Assembly: GCA_016777645.1 (NCBI GenBank)
Contig: JADHRC010000051.1
Span: 1-10,208, forward strand
Direction of reading: 5' to 3'
DNA: 10,208 nucleotides
Source of the DNA: Alphaproteobacteria bacterium
GTDB lineage: Bacteria; Pseudomonadota; Alphaproteobacteria; Puniceispirillales; Marisalimonadaceae
The notes beneath the pieces were generated by a model. That model did no database searches. It was not told the origin of the DNA and saw only the letters and a program-made list of their open reading frames with translations. Below are positions 1-5,779 of this stretch, in pieces (positions within the stretch are counted from its first letter, which is position 1; each line of letters begins with the position of its first letter). The position numbers were made by a program, and so were the translations under genes.

Positions 1-432
1 AGCTCCATCACTGTCTACAAGTCTGGCATCATAACCATTCCACATATAATCATCATAAAAAATATGAGCCAATGCATCCCATTGTGTAGCGCATTGAAGA
101 GGGAGTGATATCATATCATCAGCATATCTTAATCCAAACTCATCAAATCTTCCTGCAACAGCGTCAGTTCCAGTTGCTAACATAAGATGAATTGGATTAA
201 ACCTATTTCCCCATGTTCCTTTTTGTGGCCCATGTCTATCAAAGTTTAAACCTAAGCTAAAACGTTTTCCTCTTTTAATAAGTTTACTTGCATCAACAAC
301 TTTATCTGGTGTTATAAAATTTAAGGTTCCTATCTCATCATCGGGACCCCATCGACCCCAATTTTTTAATTTCTCAGCTGTTACTCTTAAATGTTTAATA
401 TCAAACATTTTTTCGTCGTACTTATGTGGCAT
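1..432 (-). CDS. Cyclase-family (PF04199-like) metal hydrolase, 3' end beyond window
   Basis: The first 144 codons are present and the frame stays open to the left edge, so the C-terminal part is missing. The N-terminal block WGRWGPDDEIGTLN (residues 25-38) is typical of the long, roughly 300-residue bacterial cyclase-family proteins, relatives of isatin hydrolase and kynurenine formamidase that hydrolyse cyclic amides or esters. At the position of the family metal motif HxGTHxDxPxH it reads Q113-C-A-T-Q117-W-D119-A-L-A-H123. The first two histidines are therefore glutamines, while Asp119 and His123 remain. I recall this QWDxLxH variant as a subgroup trait. The start is ATG at 432, preceded by AAGGAG with about 8 nt spacing. 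It is the last visible gene of the minus-strand operon, 28 nt after the VOC gene. It probably opens a ring in the same pathway; the substrate is unknown. Confidence 0.85.
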   Translation of the reverse strand, partial: MPHKYDEKMFDIKHLRVTAEKLKNWGRWGPDDEIGTLNFITPDKVVDASKLIKRGKRFSLGLNFDRHGPQKGTWGNRFNPIHLMLATGTDAVAGRFDEFGLRYADDMISLPLQCATQWDALAHIFYDDYMWNGYDARLVDSDGA

Positions 433-460
433 TCTGTGCTCCTTAAAACGATTTGTTTAA

Positions 461-871
461 CTAAGATGTGGCAAAGTTTAATTCAACTTTTACACCGTCA
501 GGGTCCATAATAAATAACTGTTCCAAAGGAAAACCTGGAACTTTTCTATGTGTGTATTCCATAGATATATTATCGAGTTTACTCTTCATGCCTTCTATAT
601 CATCTGCATTGAAAGCAACATGATCTATTGCTCCAGAACCAGACTTAACATCTTCTTTCTTACCTATATAATAATCTTGACCTGTATCTTGTTGTCTCAT
701 TGCGAGATGAATACATGCGGCTTTATTGTCTTTTAGATATAGCCAATAACCCTTAAATGGAAAATCTGGTCTATACCCAACCTCTAAACCAAGAATATCA
801 ACATAGAAATCTTTAGTTTTATCAACATCATCTGCAAGTATTAAGACATGTTCAAATGTTTTAAGTGCCAT
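461..871 (-). CDS. VOC (glyoxalase/bleomycin-resistance fold) family protein
   Basis: This 136-residue protein is the usual size for a single-chain two-module VOC protein. Numbered from the ATG at 871, the four candidate metal ligands sit where the fold expects them: His8 in FEHVLILA, His55 in CIHLA, His84 in IDHVAF and Glu130 in VELNF. The FYVDILGL segment is the classic helix of the first module, and MDPDGVKVEL the last strands. VOC enzymes include glyoxalases, epimerases and ring-cleaving dioxygenases; an intact ligand set argues for a metal-dependent enzyme here. An in-frame ATG at 883 would add MGKN but has no ribosome binding site, while GGGGA lies 5 nt before the ATG at 871, so I chose 871. 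It follows the hydrolase gene by 22 nt and precedes the cyclase-family gene, which implies a step on the same intermediate. The exact reaction is unknown. Confidence 0.87.
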   Translation of the reverse strand: MALKTFEHVLILADDVDKTKDFYVDILGLEVGYRPDFPFKGYWLYLKDNKAACIHLAMRQQDTGQDYYIGKKEDVKSGSGAIDHVAFNADDIEGMKSKLDNISMEYTHRKVPGFPLEQLFIMDPDGVKVELNFATS

Positions 872-893
872 ATTTTTCCCCATTAATTAATAT

Positions 894-1688
894 TTAATTT
901 AAAAATTCTAAAATAGTATTACTTACCTTCTCTGCACATTCTAGATTTAAAATGTGAGCTGCCCCTGAAATACATTCATATTTACTGTTTGGAGTAATAT
1001 GATGCATTTCTTCCATAGCCATAGCCGGAGCTCCCATATCTTTTTCACCTGATATGTAGAGTATATCTTTATTTATTGTAGATAAATCTTTTAAATAATC
1101 GAGCTTTTTAATTGCTTCGCAGCTACCTATGTATCCATCTTTAGATGTGTTTGTAATCATATCTTTTGAGAGGTTAATAATATCTGAATTATCAGGGTTT
1201 TTTGAAAATTCTTCGCTAAACCACCTTTCAAGAGAGCCATTAACTACACCTTTAGTATCATTTTCATTGACTATAGCAATTCTTTGATTCCACCCCTCCT
1301 GCAAGGGAGGCGGCATGTCAGCTCTAGCTGCGCAGCAAACAAACTTATTAAATCTATTTTGATGTTTAAGGGCTAATCCTAGGGAAGTCATTCCCCCCAT
1401 TGAAAGACCAACAAAGTTTGCTTTTTCTACATTAAGATCATCCATTATTTTGATAACATCATTCTCAAGCATATCAAAAGAGTAGGGGCCTTTAGCAGGA
1501 CTACTTTTCCCGTGACCTCTTTTATCATACCTAATAATACAAAATTTGTCTTTCATCGCTTTTACTTGTGGATCCCACATTCTTAAATCTGATCCAAGCG
1601 AATTTGAAAATATAATTTTAGGTAGATCTAAGTTTCCAATAACTTCAACATTCAAATAATTATTATCTTCCAAAGAAACACGAGTCAT
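894..1688 (-). CDS. Alpha/beta-fold hydrolase, 3-oxoadipate enol-lactonase (PcaD)-like
   Basis: This 264-residue protein is the usual length of PcaD-type hydrolases. It has the oxyanion-hole region FSNSLGSD (27-34), the RYDKRGHGKS strand-loop (53-62), the nucleophile elbow G94-L-S96-M-G98-G, the acid Asp217 in SGEKD and the catalytic His245 in AAHILN, so the triad Ser96-Asp217-His245 is complete. The SNSLGSDLRMWDPQ opening and the sequence around the elbow closely resemble 3-oxoadipate enol-lactonases. It probably acts as a cytoplasmic lactone or ester hydrolase. No other beta-ketoadipate genes are nearby, so true PcaD function is not supported. The gene starts 9 nt after the monooxygenase stop, and its AGGA ribosome site overlaps that stop codon, indicating tight translational coupling. 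A natural role would be hydrolysing a lactone or enol-lactone produced downstream of the monooxygenase (inference). Confidence 0.9.
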   Translation of the reverse strand: MTRVSLEDNNYLNVEVIGNLDLPKIIFSNSLGSDLRMWDPQVKAMKDKFCIIRYDKRGHGKSSPAKGPYSFDMLENDVIKIMDDLNVEKANFVGLSMGGMTSLGLALKHQNRFNKFVCCAARADMPPPLQEGWNQRIAIVNENDTKGVVNGSLERWFSEEFSKNPDNSDIINLSKDMITNTSKDGYIGSCEAIKKLDYLKDLSTINKDILYISGEKDMGAPAMAMEEMHHITPNSKYECISGAAHILNLECAEKVSNTILEFLN

Positions 1689-1697
1689 ATTTAAGTC

Positions 1698-2795
1698 CTA
1701 TTCTGCAGCTATTTTGGTGTATTTGTTAATTTTAGGCATTACTTTATCAGCCATTAATTTCATAGAATTTTTAGCTAAATCAACATCTGCCCAATCGTGA
1801 CCGGCATAGAGTAATGTTCCAAAATCGCCAACCTCATCTCTGAACTCTAATATTTTGTCAGCGACTTCATCTGCAGAACCAAATAGAATGAGTTTGTTAC
1901 AAATATCTTCTAATTTTAAATCACTGTCAGGCATATCCTGATCTTCTTTAAATAAATTAGCTCTTCCATGCTTAAGCATTTTTGTTAGTAATTGTTTGTA
2001 ATAAAACACATATGGACTTCCATTACCTAAGGCATATTCACGAGCTTTAGACCTGTCTTCGCAAACAAATATAGATTTAGCAACTCTCCAATCTTTTGAA
2101 AGAGCCTTAAAACCACCTTCTTCACAGCCCTGAACGTAACTTGGCCAATGAGTTTTTACCCATTTTGGCAATAAAAAGTTGGCAGAAATAGGCTTCCATC
2201 CTCTCGCGGCAGCAGAAATTAAGCCTTTAGAATAAGGAGCAACAACAGTGCAGATAATTGGGGGATAAGGTTTTTGAAAAGGCTTTTGCATAATTCCTTG
2301 ACCAATTTCTGTCATCTGGGTTTTTTCTGTAGACACATTCCAATACTTTCCTTCAATGTTGTATGGAGCATCTCTTTTCCAAATTTCTAAAACCATGTCT
2401 ATGCATTCTACAAACATTTCATTTCTGTTTTTATCTAGATTACCAAACACTTCAGCATCTGAAGCAAGTCCACCAGGGCTTATACCAAAATTAAATCTAC
2501 CATCTAACATATGGTCTAACATTGCAATTTGACCTGCTATGGCTGCAGGGTGTGAATTAGGCATATTTACAGTACCAGTGCCGAGCCTAATATTCTTGGT
2601 TTCTGCAGCAAGTGAGGCTATAAATAGTGCGCTTGATGTAATGTTTTCAGCTGCGTCCGTAACATGTTCACCGCAATAAGCCTCAGAAAAACCAATTTGA
2701 TCAGCTAATATAAAGGCTTGTCGATCTTCTGATAAAGTTTTTCTATAATCTTTATCAATAGGATGGATAGGCATAGTAAAAAAACCAACTTCCAT
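1698..2795 (-). CDS. LLM-class (bacterial luciferase-like) flavin-dependent monooxygenase
   Basis: This 365-residue protein has the features of the luciferase-like monooxygenase barrel: the N-terminal strand VGFFTMPIHP, GEH at residues 42-44, IRLGTGTVNMPNSHP around 69-82, the MLDHMLDGRFNFGISPGG block around 92-109, and a C-terminal LILFGSADEVADKILEF segment typical of the last domain. The N-terminal third resembles limonene-1,2-monooxygenase-type and alkanal-monooxygenase-like members. Such enzymes usually use reduced FMN from a separate reductase and insert one oxygen atom into an organic substrate; F420 dependence cannot be excluded. The flavin reductase at the right edge is a plausible partner. 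An ATG at 2807 would add MEIK but lacks a ribosome site; GGAG with 6 nt spacing precedes the ATG at 2795, so I prefer the latter. It is first in the minus-strand operon and likely performs the initiating oxidation. Confidence 0.92.
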   Translation of the reverse strand: MEVGFFTMPIHPIDKDYRKTLSEDRQAFILADQIGFSEAYCGEHVTDAAENITSSALFIASLAAETKNIRLGTGTVNMPNSHPAAIAGQIAMLDHMLDGRFNFGISPGGLASDAEVFGNLDKNRNEMFVECIDMVLEIWKRDAPYNIEGKYWNVSTEKTQMTEIGQGIMQKPFQKPYPPIICTVVAPYSKGLISAAARGWKPISANFLLPKWVKTHWPSYVQGCEEGGFKALSKDWRVAKSIFVCEDRSKAREYALGNGSPYVFYYKQLLTKMLKHGRANLFKEDQDMPDSDLKLEDICNKLILFGSADEVADKILEFRDEVGDFGTLLYAGHDWADVDLAKNSMKLMADKVMPKINKYTKIAAE

Positions 2796-2939
2796 TTTAA
2801 TCTCCATAATTTAATTTTTTAATATAATTTATTACTACTAAAACATTAAATGATTATTTTTTATGATATATATCAGAAAGTATGATTTAATTAGTTTGAA
2901 TTAATAGTTAATATTAATAAAAAATTATAGGTAAAGAAT
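2796..2939. promoter_or_regulatory. Divergent promoter region between the two catabolic operons
   Basis: This AT-rich gap lies between the monooxygenase operon (leftward) and the dehydrogenase operon (rightward), so it must hold both promoters. I could not pick unambiguous -35/-10 pairs because TA-rich hexamers occur throughout. It contains a perfect 12-bp palindrome, TGATATATATCA, at 2864-2875 near its centre, and a second, TTAATATTAA, at 2908-2917. The first is a candidate operator able to govern both directions. The plus-strand gene has a weak AGG-type ribosome site before its ATG. Confidence 0.55.
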
Positions 2940-3812
2940 ATGAAAATTATTGGCTCAATTGGATTAGGTGCAATGGGTGGAGCCTATGCAAAATTTCTTC
3001 TTGAAGATAATTATAAAGTATATGGCATTGACCCGGATACAAATAATGCAAACGCATTCACTTCTTTTGGAGGGGAATTGCTTAGTAATATTAGTGAGTT
3101 AGTTAATAAATCTGAAGTAATTATTTTAAGCCTGCCAACTGTTCCTGTATTTAAGGAAGTTATTAATGAAATAGAAAATAATGGATCTGTCATTCAGTCT
3201 AAAATACTTATTGATATGAATACTATTTCATTAGACGATAAATTAGAAACTAGAGATAAGTTGCAAAAGCTAAATATTCAAATGGTAGATGCTCCAGTAA
3301 GTGGAACAGGGGCGCAGGCAAAAGAAAAAGATATTGTCGTTATGTCTAGTGGTGAGTCGAAAGTTGTTGATGAATGTGATATTATTTTTAAATCATTTTC
3401 TAAACAAAATATAAATGTAGGTGAATTCGGCAATGGAATAAAATTTAAGATTTTAGCCAATTTGTTGGTCACTGTTCATAACACTGTTACAGCTGAAGCA
3501 TTACTCTTAGGCCAAAAAGCAGGATTAGATAGTAACATGATTTATGAAGTATTAAATGCAGGAGCTGCGACATCTGTTATGTTAGATAAGAGAATGCCTC
3601 TTATGATAAATAAAAATTATGAGCCAGCTACAGCCTCTATGAGAATATTTTTAAAAGATATTGAAGTTATTTCAAATTTTCTAAAAACTAATAATTTAAA
3701 CTCTCCAACTTTTGAGGCTGCTGCTGCTTTGTATATTCAATCTAAAGAAAAAATTCCAATCACCTATGATACTGCTGCTATTTTTGAGCAATTAGAAAAT
3801 AATAATAAATAA
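2940..3812 (+). CDS. NAD(P)-dependent beta-hydroxyacid dehydrogenase (3-hydroxyisobutyrate dehydrogenase family)
   Basis: This 290-residue protein is the standard family length. The Rossmann dinucleotide motif is G8-L-G10-A-M-G13, with Asp31 at the end of the second strand (VYGIDPD), which favours NAD over NADP by family logic. The substrate loop DAPVSGTGAQAKE (117-129) matches the DAPVSGG signature, with Ser121-Gly122. The catalytic lysine is Lys170 in GNGIKFKILAN, with Asn174 behind it. Members interconvert 3-hydroxyacids and semialdehydes (3-hydroxyisobutyrate, tartronate semialdehyde, malonic semialdehyde and others) in the cytoplasm. This one is first in a four-gene plus-strand operon and starts 9 nt ahead of the cupin gene. 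No valine-catabolism genes accompany it, so it more likely serves the local pathway. The exact hydroxyacid is unknown. Confidence 0.92.
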   Translation: MKIIGSIGLGAMGGAYAKFLLEDNYKVYGIDPDTNNANAFTSFGGELLSNISELVNKSEVIILSLPTVPVFKEVINEIENNGSVIQSKILIDMNTISLDDKLETRDKLQKLNIQMVDAPVSGTGAQAKEKDIVVMSSGESKVVDECDIIFKSFSKQNINVGEFGNGIKFKILANLLVTVHNTVTAEALLLGQKAGLDSNMIYEVLNAGAATSVMLDKRMPLMINKNYEPATASMRIFLKDIEVISNFLKTNNLNSPTFEAAAALYIQSKEKIPITYDTAAIFEQLENNNK

Positions 3813-3821
3813 GGAGATTTT

Positions 3822-4385
3822 ATGAAAGATAACAAAAAACTTCCTGAGATAAGAACTCTTTCAAGGGAGTATATGAATTCAAGGATTGCATATTTTTCTG
3901 ATCAAAAAGGATCTAAATTGGGTTTACCAGATAGCAAATTGCCTGAATGTACAAGAGAGCTTATTAATATTATAGGTTTTGAGCCGCCTAAAGGAGATAG
4001 TAAACATGTTTCACCATTGGGTAATGACAATGCTCAAATGCCTGCTATCAATATTTCAGAAGGGTTTAATCTTGGATTTTGTAGATGCAAGCCTGGCAAA
4101 GGACCATTAATGCATAATCATGATACTAATGAAACATTCATGCCCATTACTGGAAAATGGAGGTGTGAATGGAATGAGGGTGTTGATCACGATTTCGCAG
4201 ACTTGGGTCCTTGTGATGTTATTTCATTTCCTCCTGGCTGTTCTAGGCGTTTTATGAATATTACTGAAGGCGAGGATGACAAAGAACATTTATTGTTAGT
4301 TGTCATAGCTGGCAATGCTCCAAAGGCAGAGTTTACTGATCTTGCTTATAAAAGAATTGAAGAATTTGAAAATTCTAATAATTAA
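3822..4385 (+). CDS. Cupin-domain protein
   Basis: This 187-residue protein has an N-terminal extension of about 80 residues followed by one cupin barrel. Cupin motif 1 is complete: G94, H98-N-H100, E104 and G111 (GPLMHNHDTNETFMPITG). Motif 2 reads GPCDVISFPPGCSRRFMN (129-146), with Arg142 where many cupins have the third metal-binding histidine. I recall cupins with this PPGxxR form elsewhere, so it may be a subfamily trait. Metal would then be held by His98, His100 and Glu104, or binding may be weak. Cupins in degradation clusters act as dioxygenases, isomerases or hydrolases, and no specific reaction can be assigned here. The start is well supported by AAGGAG overlapping the end of the dehydrogenase gene, with 6 nt spacing. 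It lies between the dehydrogenase and the YciI-like gene. Confidence 0.88.
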   Translation: MKDNKKLPEIRTLSREYMNSRIAYFSDQKGSKLGLPDSKLPECTRELINIIGFEPPKGDSKHVSPLGNDNAQMPAINISEGFNLGFCRCKPGKGPLMHNHDTNETFMPITGKWRCEWNEGVDHDFADLGPCDVISFPPGCSRRFMNITEGEDDKEHLLLVVIAGNAPKAEFTDLAYKRIEEFENSNN

Positions 4386-4399
4386 CCGAAAGTCTTATT

Positions 4400-4690
4400 A
4401 TGATATGGGTTGTACTTTGTAAAGATAAACCGAACTCTTTAGAAAAAAGGATGAGAATTATAGATGAGCATAGGGCGTATTTATCTTCAAATCCAATTAA
4501 AACGCTTATTTCTGGTCCTTTAACTGATAAGGAAGGACATATGAATGGTTCTTTTTTTATGGTTGAAGCTAATAGCGAAGAAGAAATAAAGGTATTTCAA
4601 CAAAATGATCCAATTTTTAAAGCTAACATTTGGGATGAAATAATTATTTCGCCATTTAACAAAAGGGTGGACAACCTTTCTAAGATTTAA
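4400..4690 (+). CDS. YciI-family protein (dimeric alpha/beta-barrel fold)
   Basis: This 96-residue protein has the pattern of the YciI fold: an N-terminal strand MIWVVLCKDK, the SLEKR helix start (13-17) also found in E. coli YciI, a conserved His24 in DEHRAYL, the SGPL turn (38-41), the GSFFMVEA strand, and the late DPIFKANIWDEIIISPF block with Asp70. His24 is the conserved histidine thought to act catalytically in this family. YciI relatives include TftG, the dehydrochlorinase of 2,4,5-T degradation, and the fold is shared with muconolactone isomerase, so an isomerase or elimination step in this pathway is reasonable but unproven. The ribosome site before ATG 4400 is weak (GAAAG). The gene sits 14 nt after the cupin stop and 13 nt before the next start, so it is co-transcribed. 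Confidence 0.88.
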   Translation: MIWVVLCKDKPNSLEKRMRIIDEHRAYLSSNPIKTLISGPLTDKEGHMNGSFFMVEANSEEEIKVFQQNDPIFKANIWDEIIISPFNKRVDNLSKI

Positions 4691-4703
4691 ATATGAGGTA
4701 GTG

Positions 4704-5477
4704 ATGTCTAGGAAATTTTTAGATTTATCAGTTAGTTTGCAAGAAGGTATAAAATCTGATCCAGATTTTATGCTACCCAAAATCAACTATCATCATCATC
4801 AAGATACAGCAGAAGAGATGATTAGTTTTTTTCCTGGCTTAAACAAGTCTGATTTGCCTGGAGGAGAAGGTTGGGCTATGGAAACTATAACAGTAAGCAC
4901 TCATAATGGGACACATATGGATGCTCCATATCATTATCATTCAACTATGAATAATGGTGAAAGAGCCATCACAATAGATGAGGTCCCTTTAGAATGGTGT
5001 TTTAGTGATGGTGTTAAGTTGGATTTAAGGTCCTATAAGGATGGATATGTTTTAACCAAAGATGACCTAAAAAATGAAATTAAAAAAATAAATTATGACA
5101 TAAAACCTCTTGATATGATTTTCATTAATACATCAGCAGGTGGCCGTTATGGAAAAGATGATTTCTTAACAAAAGGTTGCGGTATAAGTAAAGAAGCAAC
5201 TGTATACTTGCTTGAGCAAGGTATAAGGGTTACAGGAACCGATGCTTGGAGCTGGGATGCTCCATTTACTTATACGGCTGAAAAATTTAAAGAAACAAAA
5301 GACCCTTCAATAATCTGGGAAGGCCATAGAGCAGGCATGGTTCAGGGTTATTCACATATTGAAAAACTTAACAATTTAGACAAGCTACCAAGTCATGGGT
5401 TTAAAGTTTCTGCTTTTCCATTCAAAATTAAGAATGGCTCAGCTGGTTTTGTAAGGGTTGTTGCTATATTTGAATGA
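4704..5477 (+). CDS. Cyclase-family metal hydrolase (kynurenine formamidase / isatin hydrolase-like)
   Basis: Numbered from the ATG at 4704, this 257-residue protein carries the intact family metal motif HNGTHMDAPYH: His67, His71, Asp73 and His77. A C-terminal segment, SAFPFKIKNGSAGFVRVVA, is typical of the end of the domain. Family members use Mn2+ or Zn2+ to hydrolyse amide or ester bonds, often in ring structures such as isatin, or in N-formylkynurenine. A GTG at 4701 is in frame, but the GAGG ribosome site at 4695-4698 gives 5 nt spacing to the ATG at 4704 and only 2 nt to the GTG, so the ATG is preferred. It is last in the plus-strand operon. Another cyclase-family protein at the left edge has glutamines in place of the first two histidines, so the two probably act on different substrates. 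Tryptophan catabolism is not indicated by the neighbours. Confidence 0.92.
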   Translation: MSRKFLDLSVSLQEGIKSDPDFMLPKINYHHHQDTAEEMISFFPGLNKSDLPGGEGWAMETITVSTHNGTHMDAPYHYHSTMNNGERAITIDEVPLEWCFSDGVKLDLRSYKDGYVLTKDDLKNEIKKINYDIKPLDMIFINTSAGGRYGKDDFLTKGCGISKEATVYLLEQGIRVTGTDAWSWDAPFTYTAEKFKETKDPSIIWEGHRAGMVQGYSHIEKLNNLDKLPSHGFKVSAFPFKIKNGSAGFVRVVAIFE

Positions 5478-5478
5478 T

Positions 5479-5712
5479 TTATTTGTAAATATAATTGGTA
5501 ATTATAGCTGTTAACTTAATAGCTAGTGGCCTAACAAACAAAATAGCTGGAAACGCTACAAGAGAGGCATAAAACCAATTTTTAGGCCATACCTGTAGAA
5601 ACAATGATGTGTCTGATAAGGCCAAATAAGTGACAAGAGAGCTAATAAACATTGTAATAAATATCCCAGAAATAAGTGTGGATAAATATAATTGGAATTT
5701 TTCTTTTTTCAT
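5479..5712 (-). CDS. Small DUF2798-like inner-membrane protein
   Basis: This 77-residue protein has two hydrophobic segments, about residues 10-31 and 47-61, joined by a short loop with W42-P-K-N-W46, followed by AFP (53-55) and RP (61-62). The Trp-x3-Trp, AFP and late Pro pattern matches the DUF2798 family of two-helix membrane proteins, whose function is unknown. It starts at ATG 5712 with GAGG at a good distance. It converges on the cyclase-family gene with a single base between the two stop codons. Upstream lies the TRAP operon terminator, whose T-tract ends about 13 nt before this start, so transcription must come from read-through or from a promoter inside the binding-protein gene. A link with the transporter or pathway is only positional. 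Confidence 0.75.
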   Translation of the reverse strand: MKKEKFQLYLSTLISGIFITMFISSLVTYLALSDTSLFLQVWPKNWFYASLVAFPAILFVRPLAIKLTAIITNYIYK

Positions 5713-5725
5713 TTAATGACCTCAT

Positions 5726-5758
5726 AAAAAAAGACGATCTAAATATAGATCGTCTTTT
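5726..5758 (-). terminator. Rho-independent terminator of the TRAP operon
   Basis: Read on the minus strand, AAAAGACGATCT, a 6-base ATATTT loop and AGATCGTCTTTT form a perfect 12-bp stem, and the run of T continues to seven. It lies about 20 nt after the binding-protein stop codon, as expected for the end of that transcript. The symmetric A/T flanks would give some termination on the plus strand too (TTTT only). The DUF2798-like gene begins immediately downstream. Confidence 0.9.
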
Positions 5759-5779
5759 GAAATAGTTTTGTAGAATTAT

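Noticed and set aside
548..736. Plus-strand open frame inside the VOC gene
   Set aside because: Antisense shadow with a low-complexity hydrophobic product and no ribosome site evidence.
894..1688. Assignment of the hydrolase as true PcaD of the beta-ketoadipate pathway
   Set aside because: The sequence is PcaD-like, but no protocatechuate or muconate pathway genes are present, so only family-level naming is justified.
1698..2795. Assignment of the monooxygenase as RutA (pyrimidine oxygenase)
   Set aside because: The N-terminal and central motifs resemble limonene-monooxygenase/alkanal-type LLM proteins rather than RutA, and RutB/RutC-like genes are absent.
3011..3472. Two minus-strand open frames inside the dehydrogenase gene
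   Set aside because: Antisense shadows; the plus strand encodes an intact family protein with all catalytic motifs.
4701..4703. GTG as the start of the second cyclase-family gene
   Set aside because: It is only 2 nt from the GAGG ribosome site; the adjacent ATG at 4704 has proper spacing.
4520..4786. Minus-strand open frame spanning the YciI/cyclase junction
   Set aside because: It overlaps two supported genes in antisense and shows no domain.
5500..5522. TAGCT/AGCTA inverted repeat after the plus-strand operon, as a terminator
   Set aside because: The stem is only 5 bp, it lies within the coding region of the small membrane protein, and no T-tract follows.
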